64,000 nt of DNA from Streptomyces olivochromogenes. GTDB lineage: Bacteria > Actinomycetota > Actinomycetes > Streptomycetales > Streptomycetaceae. The notes under the pieces are model-generated. The model was not told the origin of the DNA and did not search any database. It saw only the letters and a program-made list of their open reading frames with translations. Of the stretch, positions 50,757-59,632 are shown one piece after another. Made by a program: the position numbers and the translations under genes. Position 1 is the stretch's first letter, and every line of letters begins with the position of its first letter. The stretch covers positions 1-64,000 of the forward strand of contig NZ_KQ948456.1 in the NCBI RefSeq assembly GCF_001514115.1. Direction: 5' to 3'.

Positions 50757-51914
50757 GTGCGCATCACGGGAATCAGCACACACGTGGTCGGGACGCCCTG
50801 GCGCAACCTGACCTACGTCCAGGTGCACACCGACGAGGGCCTGACCGGAGTCGGCGAGACCCGCATGCTGGGCCACACCGACGCACTGATCGGCTATCTG
50901 CGGGAGGCGGAGGCCAATCACATTCTCGGCTCCGACCCGTTCGCTGTCGAGGACCTCGTCCGACGGATGAAGTACGGCGACTACGGGCGCGCGGGCGAGA
51001 TCGTGATGTCCGGCATCGCGGTCATCGAGATGGCCTGCTGGGACATCAAGGGCAAGGCGCTCGGCGTCCCCGTGTGGCAGCTGCTCGGCGGCAAGGTCAC
51101 CGACAGGGTCAAGGCCTACGCCAATGGGTGGTACACGACCGAGCGAACTCCGGAGGCCTATCACAAGGCCGCCCAGGAGGTCGTGGCGCGCGGGTACAAG
51201 GCGCTGAAGATCGACCCCTTCGGGACCGGGCACTTCGAGCTCGACCACGAGGCGACGCTCTACTCCGTCTCGCTGATCGAGGCCGTGCGCGACGCGATCG
51301 GCCCCGAGGCCGAGTTGATGCTGGAGATGCACGGCCGCTTCTCCCCTTCCACCGCCGTCCGGCTCGCCCGCGAGCTCGCGCCCTTCAAGCCCGCGTGGCT
51401 GGAGGAGCCGGTCCCGCCGGAGAACCTGAAGGCCCTGGAGAAGGTCGCCGCCAAGGTGGACATCCCGGTCGCGACCGGTGAACGCATCCACGACCGCATC
51501 GAGTTCCGCGAGCTCTTCGAGAGCCAGGCCGTGGACATCATCCAGCCCGACGTCGGTCACATCGGCGGCATCTGGGAGACCCGGAAGCTGGCCGCCACCG
51601 CCGAGGCGCACTACGTCCTCGTCGCGCCCCACAACGTCGGTGGCCCCGTCCTCACCGCCGCCTCCCTCCAAGTCGGCTTCACCTCCCCCAACTTCAAGAT
51701 CCTCGAACACTTCAACGACTTCGCGGACGCGGAGATCAAGAAGGTCGTGAAGGGCGCCCCGCAGGTCGTCGACGGCTACTTCGAGCTGTCCCACGAGCCC
51801 GGTCTCGGCGTCGAGCTGGACGTCGACGCGGCGGCCGAGTTCCCGCAGCAGCAGGCCCGTTTCGACCTGTGGGCCGACGGCTGGGAGCAGCGCAAGCCCA
51901 AGGGGTCGCAGTGA
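50757..51914 (+). CDS. Enolase-superfamily (mandelate racemase/DgoD-like) sugar-acid dehydratase
   Basis: The 385-residue protein resembles galactonate-dehydratase-type enzymes: KALKIDPFGTG (catalytic Lys region), metal ligands in LMLEMHGRF, WLEEPVPPEN and VATGERI, and the acid/base His in VAPHNVGGP. The first ligand is Glu (EMH) where DgoD has Asp (DFH), so the specificity may differ. It dehydrates an aldonic acid to a 2-keto-3-deoxy acid. GTG 50757 follows AGGGGG. Its stop overlaps the alcohol dehydrogenase start (GTGA), so they are coupled. Confidence 0.88.
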   Translation: MRITGISTHVVGTPWRNLTYVQVHTDEGLTGVGETRMLGHTDALIGYLREAEANHILGSDPFAVEDLVRRMKYGDYGRAGEIVMSGIAVIEMACWDIKGKALGVPVWQLLGGKVTDRVKAYANGWYTTERTPEAYHKAAQEVVARGYKALKIDPFGTGHFELDHEATLYSVSLIEAVRDAIGPEAELMLEMHGRFSPSTAVRLARELAPFKPAWLEEPVPPENLKALEKVAAKVDIPVATGERIHDRIEFRELFESQAVDIIQPDVGHIGGIWETRKLAATAEAHYVLVAPHNVGGPVLTAASLQVGFTSPNFKILEHFNDFADAEIKKVVKGAPQVVDGYFELSHEPGLGVELDVDAAAEFPQQQARFDLWADGWEQRKPKGSQ

Positions 51915-52915
51915 GCACCGCGGTCGTCGTCGAGGCGCCGGGCGAGCACCGGCTGATCGAGCACGAGCCGGTGCGGCCGAGTGCCGGTGAGGCGCTGGTG
52001 CGGGTGCACGCCGTGGGTATTTGCGGCAGCGACCGCGAGGTCTACCAGGGCAACCGTCCCGACGGGTACGTCCGTTATCCGCTCACGCCCGGCCACGAGT
52101 GGTCGGGGACCGTCGAGGCGGTCGGGGCCGGGGTCCCGGAGTCGATCGTCGGGCGCAAGGTCGTCGGCGAGGGCTTCCGCAACTGCCAGGTCTGCGACCG
52201 CTGCCACGCGGGCGAGACAACGTTGTGCACGGCGGGGTACGAGGAGACCGGGTTCACCCAGCCGGGCGCGATGGCGACCACGCTGACCCTCCCGGCGCGG
52301 CTGCTGCACGTGCTGCCGGACGACGCCGACCTGACGGCGGCTGCCCTCCTGGAGCCCGCCGCCTGCATCGCGGCCGCCGCGCTGAAGGCGAACGCCCGAC
52401 CCGGTGAGCGGGTCGCGGTGGTCGGGACCGGCACGCTCGGGATGTTCGCGATCCAGTTCCTGAAGGCGAGCTCTCCGGCGGAGCTGCTGGTGGTCGGGAC
52501 CCGGCCGGACCGGGCGGCGCTGTCGAAGGACTTCGGCGCCACCGACTTCCGTACGAAGGACCAGGCACTCCCCGACGACTTCGACGTCGTCATCGAGACC
52601 GCCGGGTCCGCGTCCGCCGCGCGCACCGCCGCCTCCCTGTTGAGGCGCGGCGGACGTCTGGTCCTCACGGGGATCCCGGCGCCGGGCGCCGAGGGGCTCG
52701 ACCCCACCGATCTCGTCGTACGGCAGCTGGAGGTGCACACCGTGTTCGGTGCGCCGCCGGCGGCCTGGGCGCACACCGTGCGGGTCTTCGGGGCCGGGCT
52801 GCTCAGCCCGTTGCCGCTGGTCACGCACGAGTTGCCGCTCGCCGAGTTCCCGCAGGCCATCGAGTTGGTGGGGTCCGGCGATCCCAAGGTCGGAAAGGTC
52901 CTGCTCAAGCCGTAG
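51911..52915 (+). CDS. Zinc-dependent sugar/alcohol dehydrogenase
   Basis: The 334-residue medium-chain dehydrogenase keeps the catalytic zinc motif (GICGSDREV, GHEWSG), all four structural-zinc Cys (NCQVCDRCHAGETTLC) and the Rossmann motif VVGTGTLGMFAIQ. It likely oxidises a sugar or polyol with NAD(P). Its GTG overlaps the stop of the dehydratase by four bases, so the two enzymes are made together; oxidation and dehydration in the same pathway is the natural reading. Confidence 0.93.
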   Translation: MSTAVVVEAPGEHRLIEHEPVRPSAGEALVRVHAVGICGSDREVYQGNRPDGYVRYPLTPGHEWSGTVEAVGAGVPESIVGRKVVGEGFRNCQVCDRCHAGETTLCTAGYEETGFTQPGAMATTLTLPARLLHVLPDDADLTAAALLEPAACIAAAALKANARPGERVAVVGTGTLGMFAIQFLKASSPAELLVVGTRPDRAALSKDFGATDFRTKDQALPDDFDVVIETAGSASAARTAASLLRRGGRLVLTGIPAPGAEGLDPTDLVVRQLEVHTVFGAPPAAWAHTVRVFGAGLLSPLPLVTHELPLAEFPQAIELVGSGDPKVGKVLLKP

Positions 52916-53004
52916 TCCCCCGAGCCGTACGCCGGTACGGAGTTACCTGACGACTCCGTACCGGCGTACCACCCAGGCCCCGCACACCCAAGGCCGCGAA
53001 CTTC

Positions 53005-53020
53005 GTTCGAGATATCGAAC
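53005..53020. promoter_or_regulatory. GTTCGA-N4-TCGAAC palindrome
   Basis: Perfect six-base arms around GATA, downstream of the dehydrogenase and upstream of the 322-residue protein gene. It matches the TTCGAAC sites at 50701-50726, so one regulator may act at both places. No regulator gene lies in the module. Confidence 0.65.
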
Positions 53021-53026
53021 ACGCTG

Positions 53027-53170
53027 GTACACGCGCCACCCCTCAGTACACGCGCCACGCATCAGTGCACGCACCACGCGCCGGCACACGCACCACACTT
53101 CCGCACGCGCACCACATCTACATGCGCACCACACCTGTACGCGCACCACATCTGTACGCGCCACCCTCGA
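53027..53170. repeat. ~19-bp degenerate tandem repeat upstream of the 322-residue protein gene
   Basis: Five 19-bp units (53027-53121) followed by three shortened ones, all sharing gtacacgcgccac or gcacgcgcaccac. They fill the leader between the TTCGAAC palindrome and the start at 53187; the purine-poor transcript would be CACC-rich. Confidence 0.8.
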
Positions 53171-53186
53171 ACACGAAGGACAGCCA

Positions 53187-54155
53187 GTGACCGACGCCGC
53201 CCCTACGGCAGCCCGTCGACCCGGTGAGCAGGCGCTCGCCGCGCTCGGCCTGGGCGCGCCCGCCCTCTCCCCCGCCGACGCCTCGCCGCACACCTTCCCG
53301 GGGGGCGGCCGCTGGCGCACCGAGGTTCCCTCCGTGGAGGGGCCCGAGGCCCTGGCCGTGGTCCTCAAGGAGTCCTCGCGGCTCGACGTACCGATCCACC
53401 GGATCAGCCAGGGCAGCGGTGTCTGGATGCTGACCGACGCCGAGATCACCGAGATGGTCGAGGCCGCAGGTGAACGGGACATCGAGCTCTGCCTGTTCAC
53501 CGGTCCGCGCGGCACCTGGGACATCGGCGGTTCGGTGCGCTCGGACTCGCGCGGCGGCGGCCCGCGGGCCCGTGGCCACGACGCGGTGGCCGGCTGCGTC
53601 GAAGACGCCCTGCGCGCAACGGAGTTGGGTGTCAAGTGCCTCCTCGTCGCCGACGAGGGCGTCTTGTGGACCCTGCACCGGGCGCGCGCGGCGGGGATCA
53701 TCCCGGCCGACACGACCCTCAAACTCTCGGCACTCGTGGGCCCGGTCAACCCGGCCTCGTACGCGGTGTACGAGAAACTCGGCGCGGACTCCATCAACGT
53801 GCCGAGCGATCTGACGCTCGATCATCTCACCGAGATACGGCGAGTTTCGGCCGCTCCGATGGACATGTACATCGAGGCTCCCGACGACCTCGGCGGCTAT
53901 GTACGGATGTACGAGGTCGCCGAGCTGATCCGGCGCGGCGCACCGCTGTACCTCAAGTTCGGCCTGTCCAAAGCCCCTGGAATCTACCCGTACGGGCACC
54001 ACTTGAGGGACCTGACCCTCAACACCGCCAAGGAAAGGGTGCGTCGCGGCCGACTCGCCCTGGACCTGCTCGCGCGGCACGGAGCGGACGGCGACATGGC
54101 GCCGCTCGGATCCCGGCTGCCCGGAACTCTCTCGCGCTTCAACACCACCTCATAA
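53187..54155 (+). CDS. Uncharacterised protein of the sugar module
   Basis: The 322-residue protein is not one I can name. Alternating short strands and helices suggest a TIM barrel: ALAVVLKESSRLDVPIHRIS, ITEMVEAAGERDIELCLF, ATELGVKCLLVADEGVLW, TTLKLSALVGPVNPASYAVY, LGADSINVPSDLTLDHLTEI, APMDMYIEAPDDLGGYVRMY, GAPLYLKFGLSKAPG. Peptidase U32-like proteins or a sugar-acid aldolase are remote possibilities. GTG 53187 follows AAGGA with six bases spacing. Its place between the dehydrogenase and the ABC transporter genes suggests an enzyme of the same catabolic route. Confidence 0.8.
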   Translation: MTDAAPTAARRPGEQALAALGLGAPALSPADASPHTFPGGGRWRTEVPSVEGPEALAVVLKESSRLDVPIHRISQGSGVWMLTDAEITEMVEAAGERDIELCLFTGPRGTWDIGGSVRSDSRGGGPRARGHDAVAGCVEDALRATELGVKCLLVADEGVLWTLHRARAAGIIPADTTLKLSALVGPVNPASYAVYEKLGADSINVPSDLTLDHLTEIRRVSAAPMDMYIEAPDDLGGYVRMYEVAELIRRGAPLYLKFGLSKAPGIYPYGHHLRDLTLNTAKERVRRGRLALDLLARHGADGDMAPLGSRLPGTLSRFNTTS

Positions 54156-54296
54156 CGTTCGCACAAACCCCCTTCACACAAGCCGACACAGCCGCGCACA
54201 ATCCCACACACCTCTACTCGGTCTTCCCTCGCAACGCTCCCGGAGCATCCCCGTAACGCGAGACCGAGCCGGTCCAAGACATCAAGGATGATGATC

Positions 54297-55409
54297 ATGC
54301 GCAACCGCAGAGCCGCTCTCACCGCCATAGCCGGCGCGGCCTCCCTCGCCCTCACCCTGACCGCCTGCGGCCAGAACAGCGACGGCGGCAGCAAGGACTC
54401 CTCGGGGAGCACCAAGGGCGCCACGATCGGCATCTCGATGCCGACCAAGTCCTCCGAGCGCTGGATCGGCGACGGAAACAACGTGGTCAAGGACCTTGAG
54501 TCGAAGGGCTACAAGACCAAGCTGGCCTTCGGCGAGGACGACCCCGACACGCAGGTCTCGCAGATCGAGAACATGATCACGCAGGGCGTGAAGGCCCTGA
54601 TCATCGCGGCCATCGACAACAAGTCGATGAACAACGTGCTCCAGCAGGCCGCCGACGCCAAGATCCCGGTGATCTCCTACGACCGACTGATCCTCGGCAC
54701 CAAGAACGTCGACTACTACGCGTCCTTCGACAACTCGAAGGTCGGCGAGCTCCAGGGCAACTACATCCTGCAGAAGCTCGGTCTCGCGGACGGCTCCAAG
54801 AAGGGCCCGTTCAACATCGAGCTCTTCGCCGGCTCGAACGACGACAACAACACGAAGTACTTCTTCGGCGGCGCGATGAAGGTCCTGCAGCCGTACATCG
54901 ACAAGAAGCAGCTCGTCGTCAAGTCCGGCCAGACCGCGCTGAACCAGGTCACCACCCTGCGCTGGGACGGCGGCACCGCCCAGAAGCGCATGGACGACAT
55001 CCTGACCTCGTCGTACAAGAGCGCCCGGGTCGACGCGGTGCTCTCGCCCTACGACGGCATCTCCATCGGCATCCTCTCCTCGCTGAAGTCGGACGACTAC
55101 GGCTCCAAGAGCAAGCCGCTGCCGGTCGTCACGGGCCAGGACGCCGAGCTGGCCTCGGTGAAGTCGATCATCGCGGGCGAGCAGACGCAGACCGTCTACA
55201 AGGACACCCGCAAGCTGGCGACGGTGGCCTCGGGCATGGTCGACGCGGCCCTGAAGGGCAACAAGCCCGAGCTCAACGACACCAAGACCTACGACAACGG
55301 CACCAAGGTCGTCCCCGCCTACCTGCTCCAGCCGGTCAGCGTCGACAAGACCAACTACGAGAAGGAACTGGTCGGCACCGGCTACTACAAGGACAGCGAC
55401 CTCAAGTAA
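54297..55409 (+). CDS. Sugar-binding lipoprotein of an ABC transporter (ChvE/XylF type)
   Basis: The 370-residue protein has a lipoprotein signal (ASLALTLTACGQN) and a periplasmic-binding-protein type 1 fold (GATIGISMPTKSSERWIGDG, QGVKALIIAAIDNKSM, PVISYDRLIL, VTGQDAEL). ChvE-like proteins bind galactose, arabinose, xylose, glucose or similar aldoses. Of the ATGs at 54288, 54291 and 54297, the last has AAGGA at eight bases and is chosen. It is followed by ATPase and permease genes, so this is a full CUT2-type importer. Confidence 0.93.
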   Translation: MRNRRAALTAIAGAASLALTLTACGQNSDGGSKDSSGSTKGATIGISMPTKSSERWIGDGNNVVKDLESKGYKTKLAFGEDDPDTQVSQIENMITQGVKALIIAAIDNKSMNNVLQQAADAKIPVISYDRLILGTKNVDYYASFDNSKVGELQGNYILQKLGLADGSKKGPFNIELFAGSNDDNNTKYFFGGAMKVLQPYIDKKQLVVKSGQTALNQVTTLRWDGGTAQKRMDDILTSSYKSARVDAVLSPYDGISIGILSSLKSDDYGSKSKPLPVVTGQDAELASVKSIIAGEQTQTVYKDTRKLATVASGMVDAALKGNKPELNDTKTYDNGTKVVPAYLLQPVSVDKTNYEKELVGTGYYKDSDLK

Positions 55410-55441
55410 CCGCCACCCTCTAGTGATTGGAAGGCACGACC

Positions 55442-56992
55442 ATGGCGGGACCCGTCCTGGAAATGCGCTCGATCGTCAAGACCTTTCCCGGCGTCAAGGC
55501 GCTGTCGGACGTCACTCTGACCGTCCAGCAGGGCGAGGTCCATGCCATCTGCGGGGAGAACGGCGCCGGCAAGTCGACCTTGATGAAGGTCCTCTCCGGC
55601 GTTCACCCGCACGGGAGTTACGAGGGGGACATCCTCTTCGAGGGCGAGGTCTGCTCGTTCAAGGACATCAGGGCCAGTGAGCACCGCGGCATCGTGATCA
55701 TCCACCAGGAACTGGCCCTGGTGCCCTACCTCTCCATCGCGGAGAACATCTTCCTCGGCAACGAGCACGCCAGCCGCGGGCTCATCAGCTGGACCGAGAC
55801 GCTGCGGCACGCCTCCGAGCTGCTGCGGCGGGTCGGGCTCGACGAGAACCCGCAGACCCGCGTCGCCGACATCGGCGTGGGCAAGCAGCAGCTCGTGGAG
55901 ATCGCGAAGGCGCTGTCGAAGCAGGTGAAGCTGCTCATCCTGGATGAGCCGACGGCCGCCCTGAACGACGAGGACAGCGGCAAACTCCTCGATCTCATCC
56001 TGGAGTTGAAGAACCAGGGCATCACCTCGATCATCATCTCCCACAAGCTGAACGAGATCGAGCGGGTCGCGGACTCGGTGACCATCCTGCGCGACGGGCG
56101 GACCATCGAGACGCTCGACGTGAAGGCCCCGGAGACCACCGAGGACCGGATCATCAGCGGCATGGTGGGCCGCGACCTCGAACACCGCTTCCCGGAGCGG
56201 ACGCCGCACCACCCGGAGGAGGGCGCCGCGCCCGCCCTGGAGATCCGCGACTGGACCGTGTTCCACCCGATCGACCAGCAGCGCAAGGTAGTTGACAACG
56301 TGTCGATTTCCGTGCGGCGCGGCGAGATCGTCGGCATCGCGGGGCTCATGGGCGCCGGACGCACCGAACTGGCGATGAACGTCTTCGGACGCACCTACGG
56401 CCGGTACGCGGGCGGCACGGTGCTCCGGGACGGCAAGGAGATCCGTACCAAGACCGTCTCCGAAGCGGTCGGACACGGCATCGCGTACGTCACCGAGGAC
56501 CGCAAGCACTACGGCCTCAACCTCATCGACACCATCAACCGCAACATCACGCTCAGTGCCCTGGGCAAGGTGTCCAAGCGCGGGATCGTCGACGAGCACG
56601 AGGAGCGGCAGGTCTCCGAGGGCTACCGCAAGTCCATGAACATCAAGGCGCCGACCGTCTTCGAGCCGGTGGGCAAGCTGTCGGGCGGCAACCAGCAGAA
56701 GGTCGTCCTCAGCAAGTGGATCTTCGCGGGCCCCGAGGTGCTGATCCTCGACGAGCCGACCCGCGGGATCGACGTGGGCGCCAAGTTCGAGATCTACACG
56801 GTCATCGACAAGCTGGCGGCCGAGGGCAAGGCGGTCGTCTTCATCTCCTCCGAGCTCCCGGAGCTGCTCGGAATGTGCGACCGCATCTACACGATGGCCG
56901 CAGGACGGCTGACGGGTGAGTTCTCGCGGGCGGAGGCCTCGCAGGAAACGCTGATGCGCCAGATGACGAAGGACAAAGAGGTAACCCGATGA
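55442..56992 (+). CDS. Duplicated-domain sugar ABC ATPase (CUT2; XylG/MglA/GguA type)
   Basis: The 516-residue protein has two ABC domains. Domain 1 shows Walker A GENGAGKST and Walker B LLILDEPTAAL with a degenerate signature (GVGKQQLVEIAKAL); domain 2 shows the signature LSGGNQQKVVLSKW and Walker B LILDEPTRGID, while its Walker A is degenerate (GLMGAGRTE), as is usual in CUT2 ATPases. It powers sugar import with the adjacent permease. GGAAGG precedes ATG 55442 by seven bases. Its stop overlaps the permease start (ATGA). Confidence 0.94.
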   Translation: MAGPVLEMRSIVKTFPGVKALSDVTLTVQQGEVHAICGENGAGKSTLMKVLSGVHPHGSYEGDILFEGEVCSFKDIRASEHRGIVIIHQELALVPYLSIAENIFLGNEHASRGLISWTETLRHASELLRRVGLDENPQTRVADIGVGKQQLVEIAKALSKQVKLLILDEPTAALNDEDSGKLLDLILELKNQGITSIIISHKLNEIERVADSVTILRDGRTIETLDVKAPETTEDRIISGMVGRDLEHRFPERTPHHPEEGAAPALEIRDWTVFHPIDQQRKVVDNVSISVRRGEIVGIAGLMGAGRTELAMNVFGRTYGRYAGGTVLRDGKEIRTKTVSEAVGHGIAYVTEDRKHYGLNLIDTINRNITLSALGKVSKRGIVDEHEERQVSEGYRKSMNIKAPTVFEPVGKLSGGNQQKVVLSKWIFAGPEVLILDEPTRGIDVGAKFEIYTVIDKLAAEGKAVVFISSELPELLGMCDRIYTMAAGRLTGEFSRAEASQETLMRQMTKDKEVTR

Positions 56993-58233
56993 GCACGGAT
57001 GTGACCGCCAAGACGCCGGCCCCGGCGCCGCCCGGCAAGAGCGGCTCGGCCACGGGCGAGAGCCTGCTTCAGCTGATGCTGGACGGCATGCGCCGCAACA
57101 TGCGGCAGTACGGCATGCTGTTCGCCCTCGGTCTGATCGTGGTGCTGTTCGCCGTGTGGACCAACGGCGACCTGCTGCTGCCGCGCAACGTCTCCAACCT
57201 GGTGCTGCAGAACAGCTACATCCTGATCCTCGCGATCGGCATGATGCTCGTCATCATCGCGGGCCACATCGACCTGTCGGTCGGCTCGTTGACGGCGTTC
57301 GTGGGCGCGGTGGGAGCCGTGCTGATGGTCAACCACGACATCTCCTGGCCCATCGCCCTGGTGCTGTGTCTGGCCATGGGCGCCGCCGCGGGCGCCGCGC
57401 AGGGGTTCCTCATCGCGTATCTCGGCATACCGTCGTTCATCGTGACCCTGGCGGGCATGCTGACCTTCCGCGGTCTGACCGAGATCTTCCTCAAGGGCCA
57501 GACGATCGGCCCGTTCCCCGAGGGTCTGCAGAAGGTCGCCAACAGCTTCCTGCCCGAGGTCGGCCCCAACACGAACTACCACAACCTGACCCTGCTCCTG
57601 GGCATCGGGCTGATCGCGTTCGTGGTGGTCAAGGAGGTCCGCGACCGGGGGCGTCAGCAGGAGTTCTCCCTCGACGTCCTGCCGCGGAACCTCTTCCTCC
57701 TGAAGCTCGTCGCGCTGATCGCCGCCGTCGCCACCGTCACCATGCTGCTCGCCAGCTACAAGGGCGCCCCGGTGGTCCTGCTGATCCTCGGCGTCCTGGT
57801 CGCCGGCTTCGGCTACCTGATGCGCAACGCGGTCATCGGCCGGCACATCTACGCGATCGGCGGCAACCTCCCGGCGGCCAAGCTGTCGGGTGTGAAGGAC
57901 AAGAAGGTCACCTTCCTGGTCTTCCTGAACATGGGCATGCTCGCGGCCCTGGCGGGTCTGGTCTTCGCCGCCCGCTTCAACGCGGCCTCGCCCAAGGCCG
58001 GTCTGAACTTCGAACTGGAGGCGATCGCGGCCTCGTTCATCGGCGGCGCGTCGATGAGCGGCGGCGTGGGCACGGTCCTCGGCGCGATCATCGGTGGTCT
58101 CGTCCTGGGCGTGCTGAACAACGGTATGAACCTCGTCGGCATCGGCTCCGACTGGCAGCAGGTCATCAAGGGACTGGTACTGCTGGCCGCGGTCGGCTTC
58201 GACGTGTGGAACAAGCGCAAGGTCGGTTCGTAA
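56989..58233 (+). CDS. Sugar ABC transporter permease (CUT2; XylH/MmsB type)
   Basis: The 414-residue protein has about ten or eleven predicted membrane helices and the family motif region AIGGNLPAAKLSGVKDKKV near the C-terminal third, and EAIAASFIGGASMSGGVGTV. It forms the channel of the importer as a homodimer. The ATGA overlap with the ATPase gene couples their translation. A terminator hairpin follows, partly separating it from the mutarotase gene. Confidence 0.93.
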   Translation: MSTDVTAKTPAPAPPGKSGSATGESLLQLMLDGMRRNMRQYGMLFALGLIVVLFAVWTNGDLLLPRNVSNLVLQNSYILILAIGMMLVIIAGHIDLSVGSLTAFVGAVGAVLMVNHDISWPIALVLCLAMGAAAGAAQGFLIAYLGIPSFIVTLAGMLTFRGLTEIFLKGQTIGPFPEGLQKVANSFLPEVGPNTNYHNLTLLLGIGLIAFVVVKEVRDRGRQQEFSLDVLPRNLFLLKLVALIAAVATVTMLLASYKGAPVVLLILGVLVAGFGYLMRNAVIGRHIYAIGGNLPAAKLSGVKDKKVTFLVFLNMGMLAALAGLVFAARFNAASPKAGLNFELEAIAASFIGGASMSGGVGTVLGAIIGGLVLGVLNNGMNLVGIGSDWQQVIKGLVLLAAVGFDVWNKRKVGS

Positions 58234-58241
58234 GTCTCGTC

Positions 58242-58267
58242 AAGGCCCCCACCCCGGTGGGGGCCTT
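58242..58267 (+). terminator. Hairpin after the ABC permease gene
   Basis: AAGGCCCCCACC (58242-58253) pairs perfectly with GGTGGGGGCCTT (58256-58267); the tip must open to allow a loop. It is followed by CCTCTTCC. Read-through would place the mutarotase gene in the operon at a reduced level. Confidence 0.82.
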
Positions 58268-58291
58268 CCTCTTCCACTGCAGGAGCCGCAC

Positions 58292-59440
58292 ATGGAAACG
58301 AGCAGACGTACGGTCATCGCCGCGGCCGCGGCCGCGGGACTCGCCGCCGGCACGGTCGGCACCGCCCACGCGAGCACAGGAGGCAGGAAGCCGGTGAAGG
58401 AGCTCTTCGGCAAGCTCGCCGACGGCACCAAGGTCTACCGCTGGTCGCTGGAGAACGGCGGCACGCGCCTGAAGGTCATCTCCTACGGCGGCATCGTCCA
58501 GTCCCTGGAGATCCCCGACCGGCACGGCCACTACGCCAACGTCTCCCTCGGCTACGACAACCTCGCCTCGTACGTCGCCGGGACGACGTTCTTCGGGGCG
58601 ACGATCGGCCGCTACGGCAACCGCATCGCCAAGGGACAGTTCACCCTGGACGGCAAGGCCTACCAGCTCTCCGTCAACGACGGCGTGAACAGCCTGCACG
58701 GCGGCGCCAAGGGCTTCAACACCAAGGTGTGGGACATCGAGGGCTTCACCTCGGGCTCCGACGTCGGCCTGCACCTGCACTACACCAGCGTCGACGGCGA
58801 GATGGGCTACCCGGGCACGCTGAAGGTGCAGGTGACGTACACCCTCACCAGGCACGGCGACTGGCGCATCGACTACCGGGCCACCACCGACAAGGCCACG
58901 GTCGTCAACCTCACCAACCACACGTACTACAACCTCGCCGGCGAGGGCAGCGGCGGCATCTACGACCACGAGCTGCACCTGGCCGCGGGCCGCTTCACGC
59001 CCACCGACTCGGGGCTGATCCCCACCGGTGAGCTGGCCAGGGTCGCGGGCACCCCCTTCGACTTCCGCAAGGCCAAGCCGATCGGCCGGGACATCCGCGT
59101 CGGTCACCCGCAGCTGGTCACCGCCAAGGGCTTCGACCACAACTGGGTCCTCGACAAGGGCGTCACCGCCAGGCCCGAGCACATCGCGACCCTGCGCGAC
59201 CCGAAGTCCGGCCGCACCCTGAAGATCGCGACGGACCAGCCGGGCGTGCAGTTCTACTCGGGCAACTTCCTGGACGGCACCCTGGTCGGCCCCTCCGGTC
59301 ACACCTACCGGCAGGGCGACGGCATGTGCCTGGAGACCCAGCACTTCCCGGACTCGCCGAACCACCCGTCGTTCCCCTCGACGGTGCTGCGACCTGGGCA
59401 GACGTACCGCACGACGACGGTCCACTCGTTCAGCGCGTGA
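58292..59440 (+). CDS. Tat-exported aldose 1-epimerase
   Basis: The 382-residue protein begins with a twin-arginine signal (METSRRTVIAAAAAAGLAAG, cleavage near AHA-S), then the galactose mutarotase fold: NRIAKGQF, SLHGGAKGFNTKVW, VVNLTNHTYYNLAG, LETQHFPDSPNHPSFP. Exported mutarotase would equilibrate sugar anomers outside the cell for the binding protein encoded just upstream. AGGAG stands six bases before the ATG. The cytoplasmic paralogue is at 33467. A terminator follows. Confidence 0.93.
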   Translation: METSRRTVIAAAAAAGLAAGTVGTAHASTGGRKPVKELFGKLADGTKVYRWSLENGGTRLKVISYGGIVQSLEIPDRHGHYANVSLGYDNLASYVAGTTFFGATIGRYGNRIAKGQFTLDGKAYQLSVNDGVNSLHGGAKGFNTKVWDIEGFTSGSDVGLHLHYTSVDGEMGYPGTLKVQVTYTLTRHGDWRIDYRATTDKATVVNLTNHTYYNLAGEGSGGIYDHELHLAAGRFTPTDSGLIPTGELARVAGTPFDFRKAKPIGRDIRVGHPQLVTAKGFDHNWVLDKGVTARPEHIATLRDPKSGRTLKIATDQPGVQFYSGNFLDGTLVGPSGHTYRQGDGMCLETQHFPDSPNHPSFPSTVLRPGQTYRTTTVHSFSA

Positions 59441-59478
59441 CGTCCGCCTGACGTCGGCCTGACCTCCGTGTGACATCG

Positions 59479-59508
59479 GGGCCTCGGTGGGTGACGCCAC
59501 CGGGGCCC
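59479..59508 (+). terminator. Terminator of the mutarotase gene
   Basis: GGGCCTCGGTGG pairs with CCACCGGGGCCC (one G-T pair) around GTGACG and is followed by TTTCGGTT. Confidence 0.82.
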
Positions 59509-59632
59509 TTTCGGTTGCCTGGGAAAGTCAACCCTTACTCAATCCCCACGAGTTGAACGCCGCCCCCTCCGCCTCCGTATGAAAGGGCGGCCCGTGCTCC
59601 CCCGCACGGGCCACCCAGAGACCGGAGGTTCC

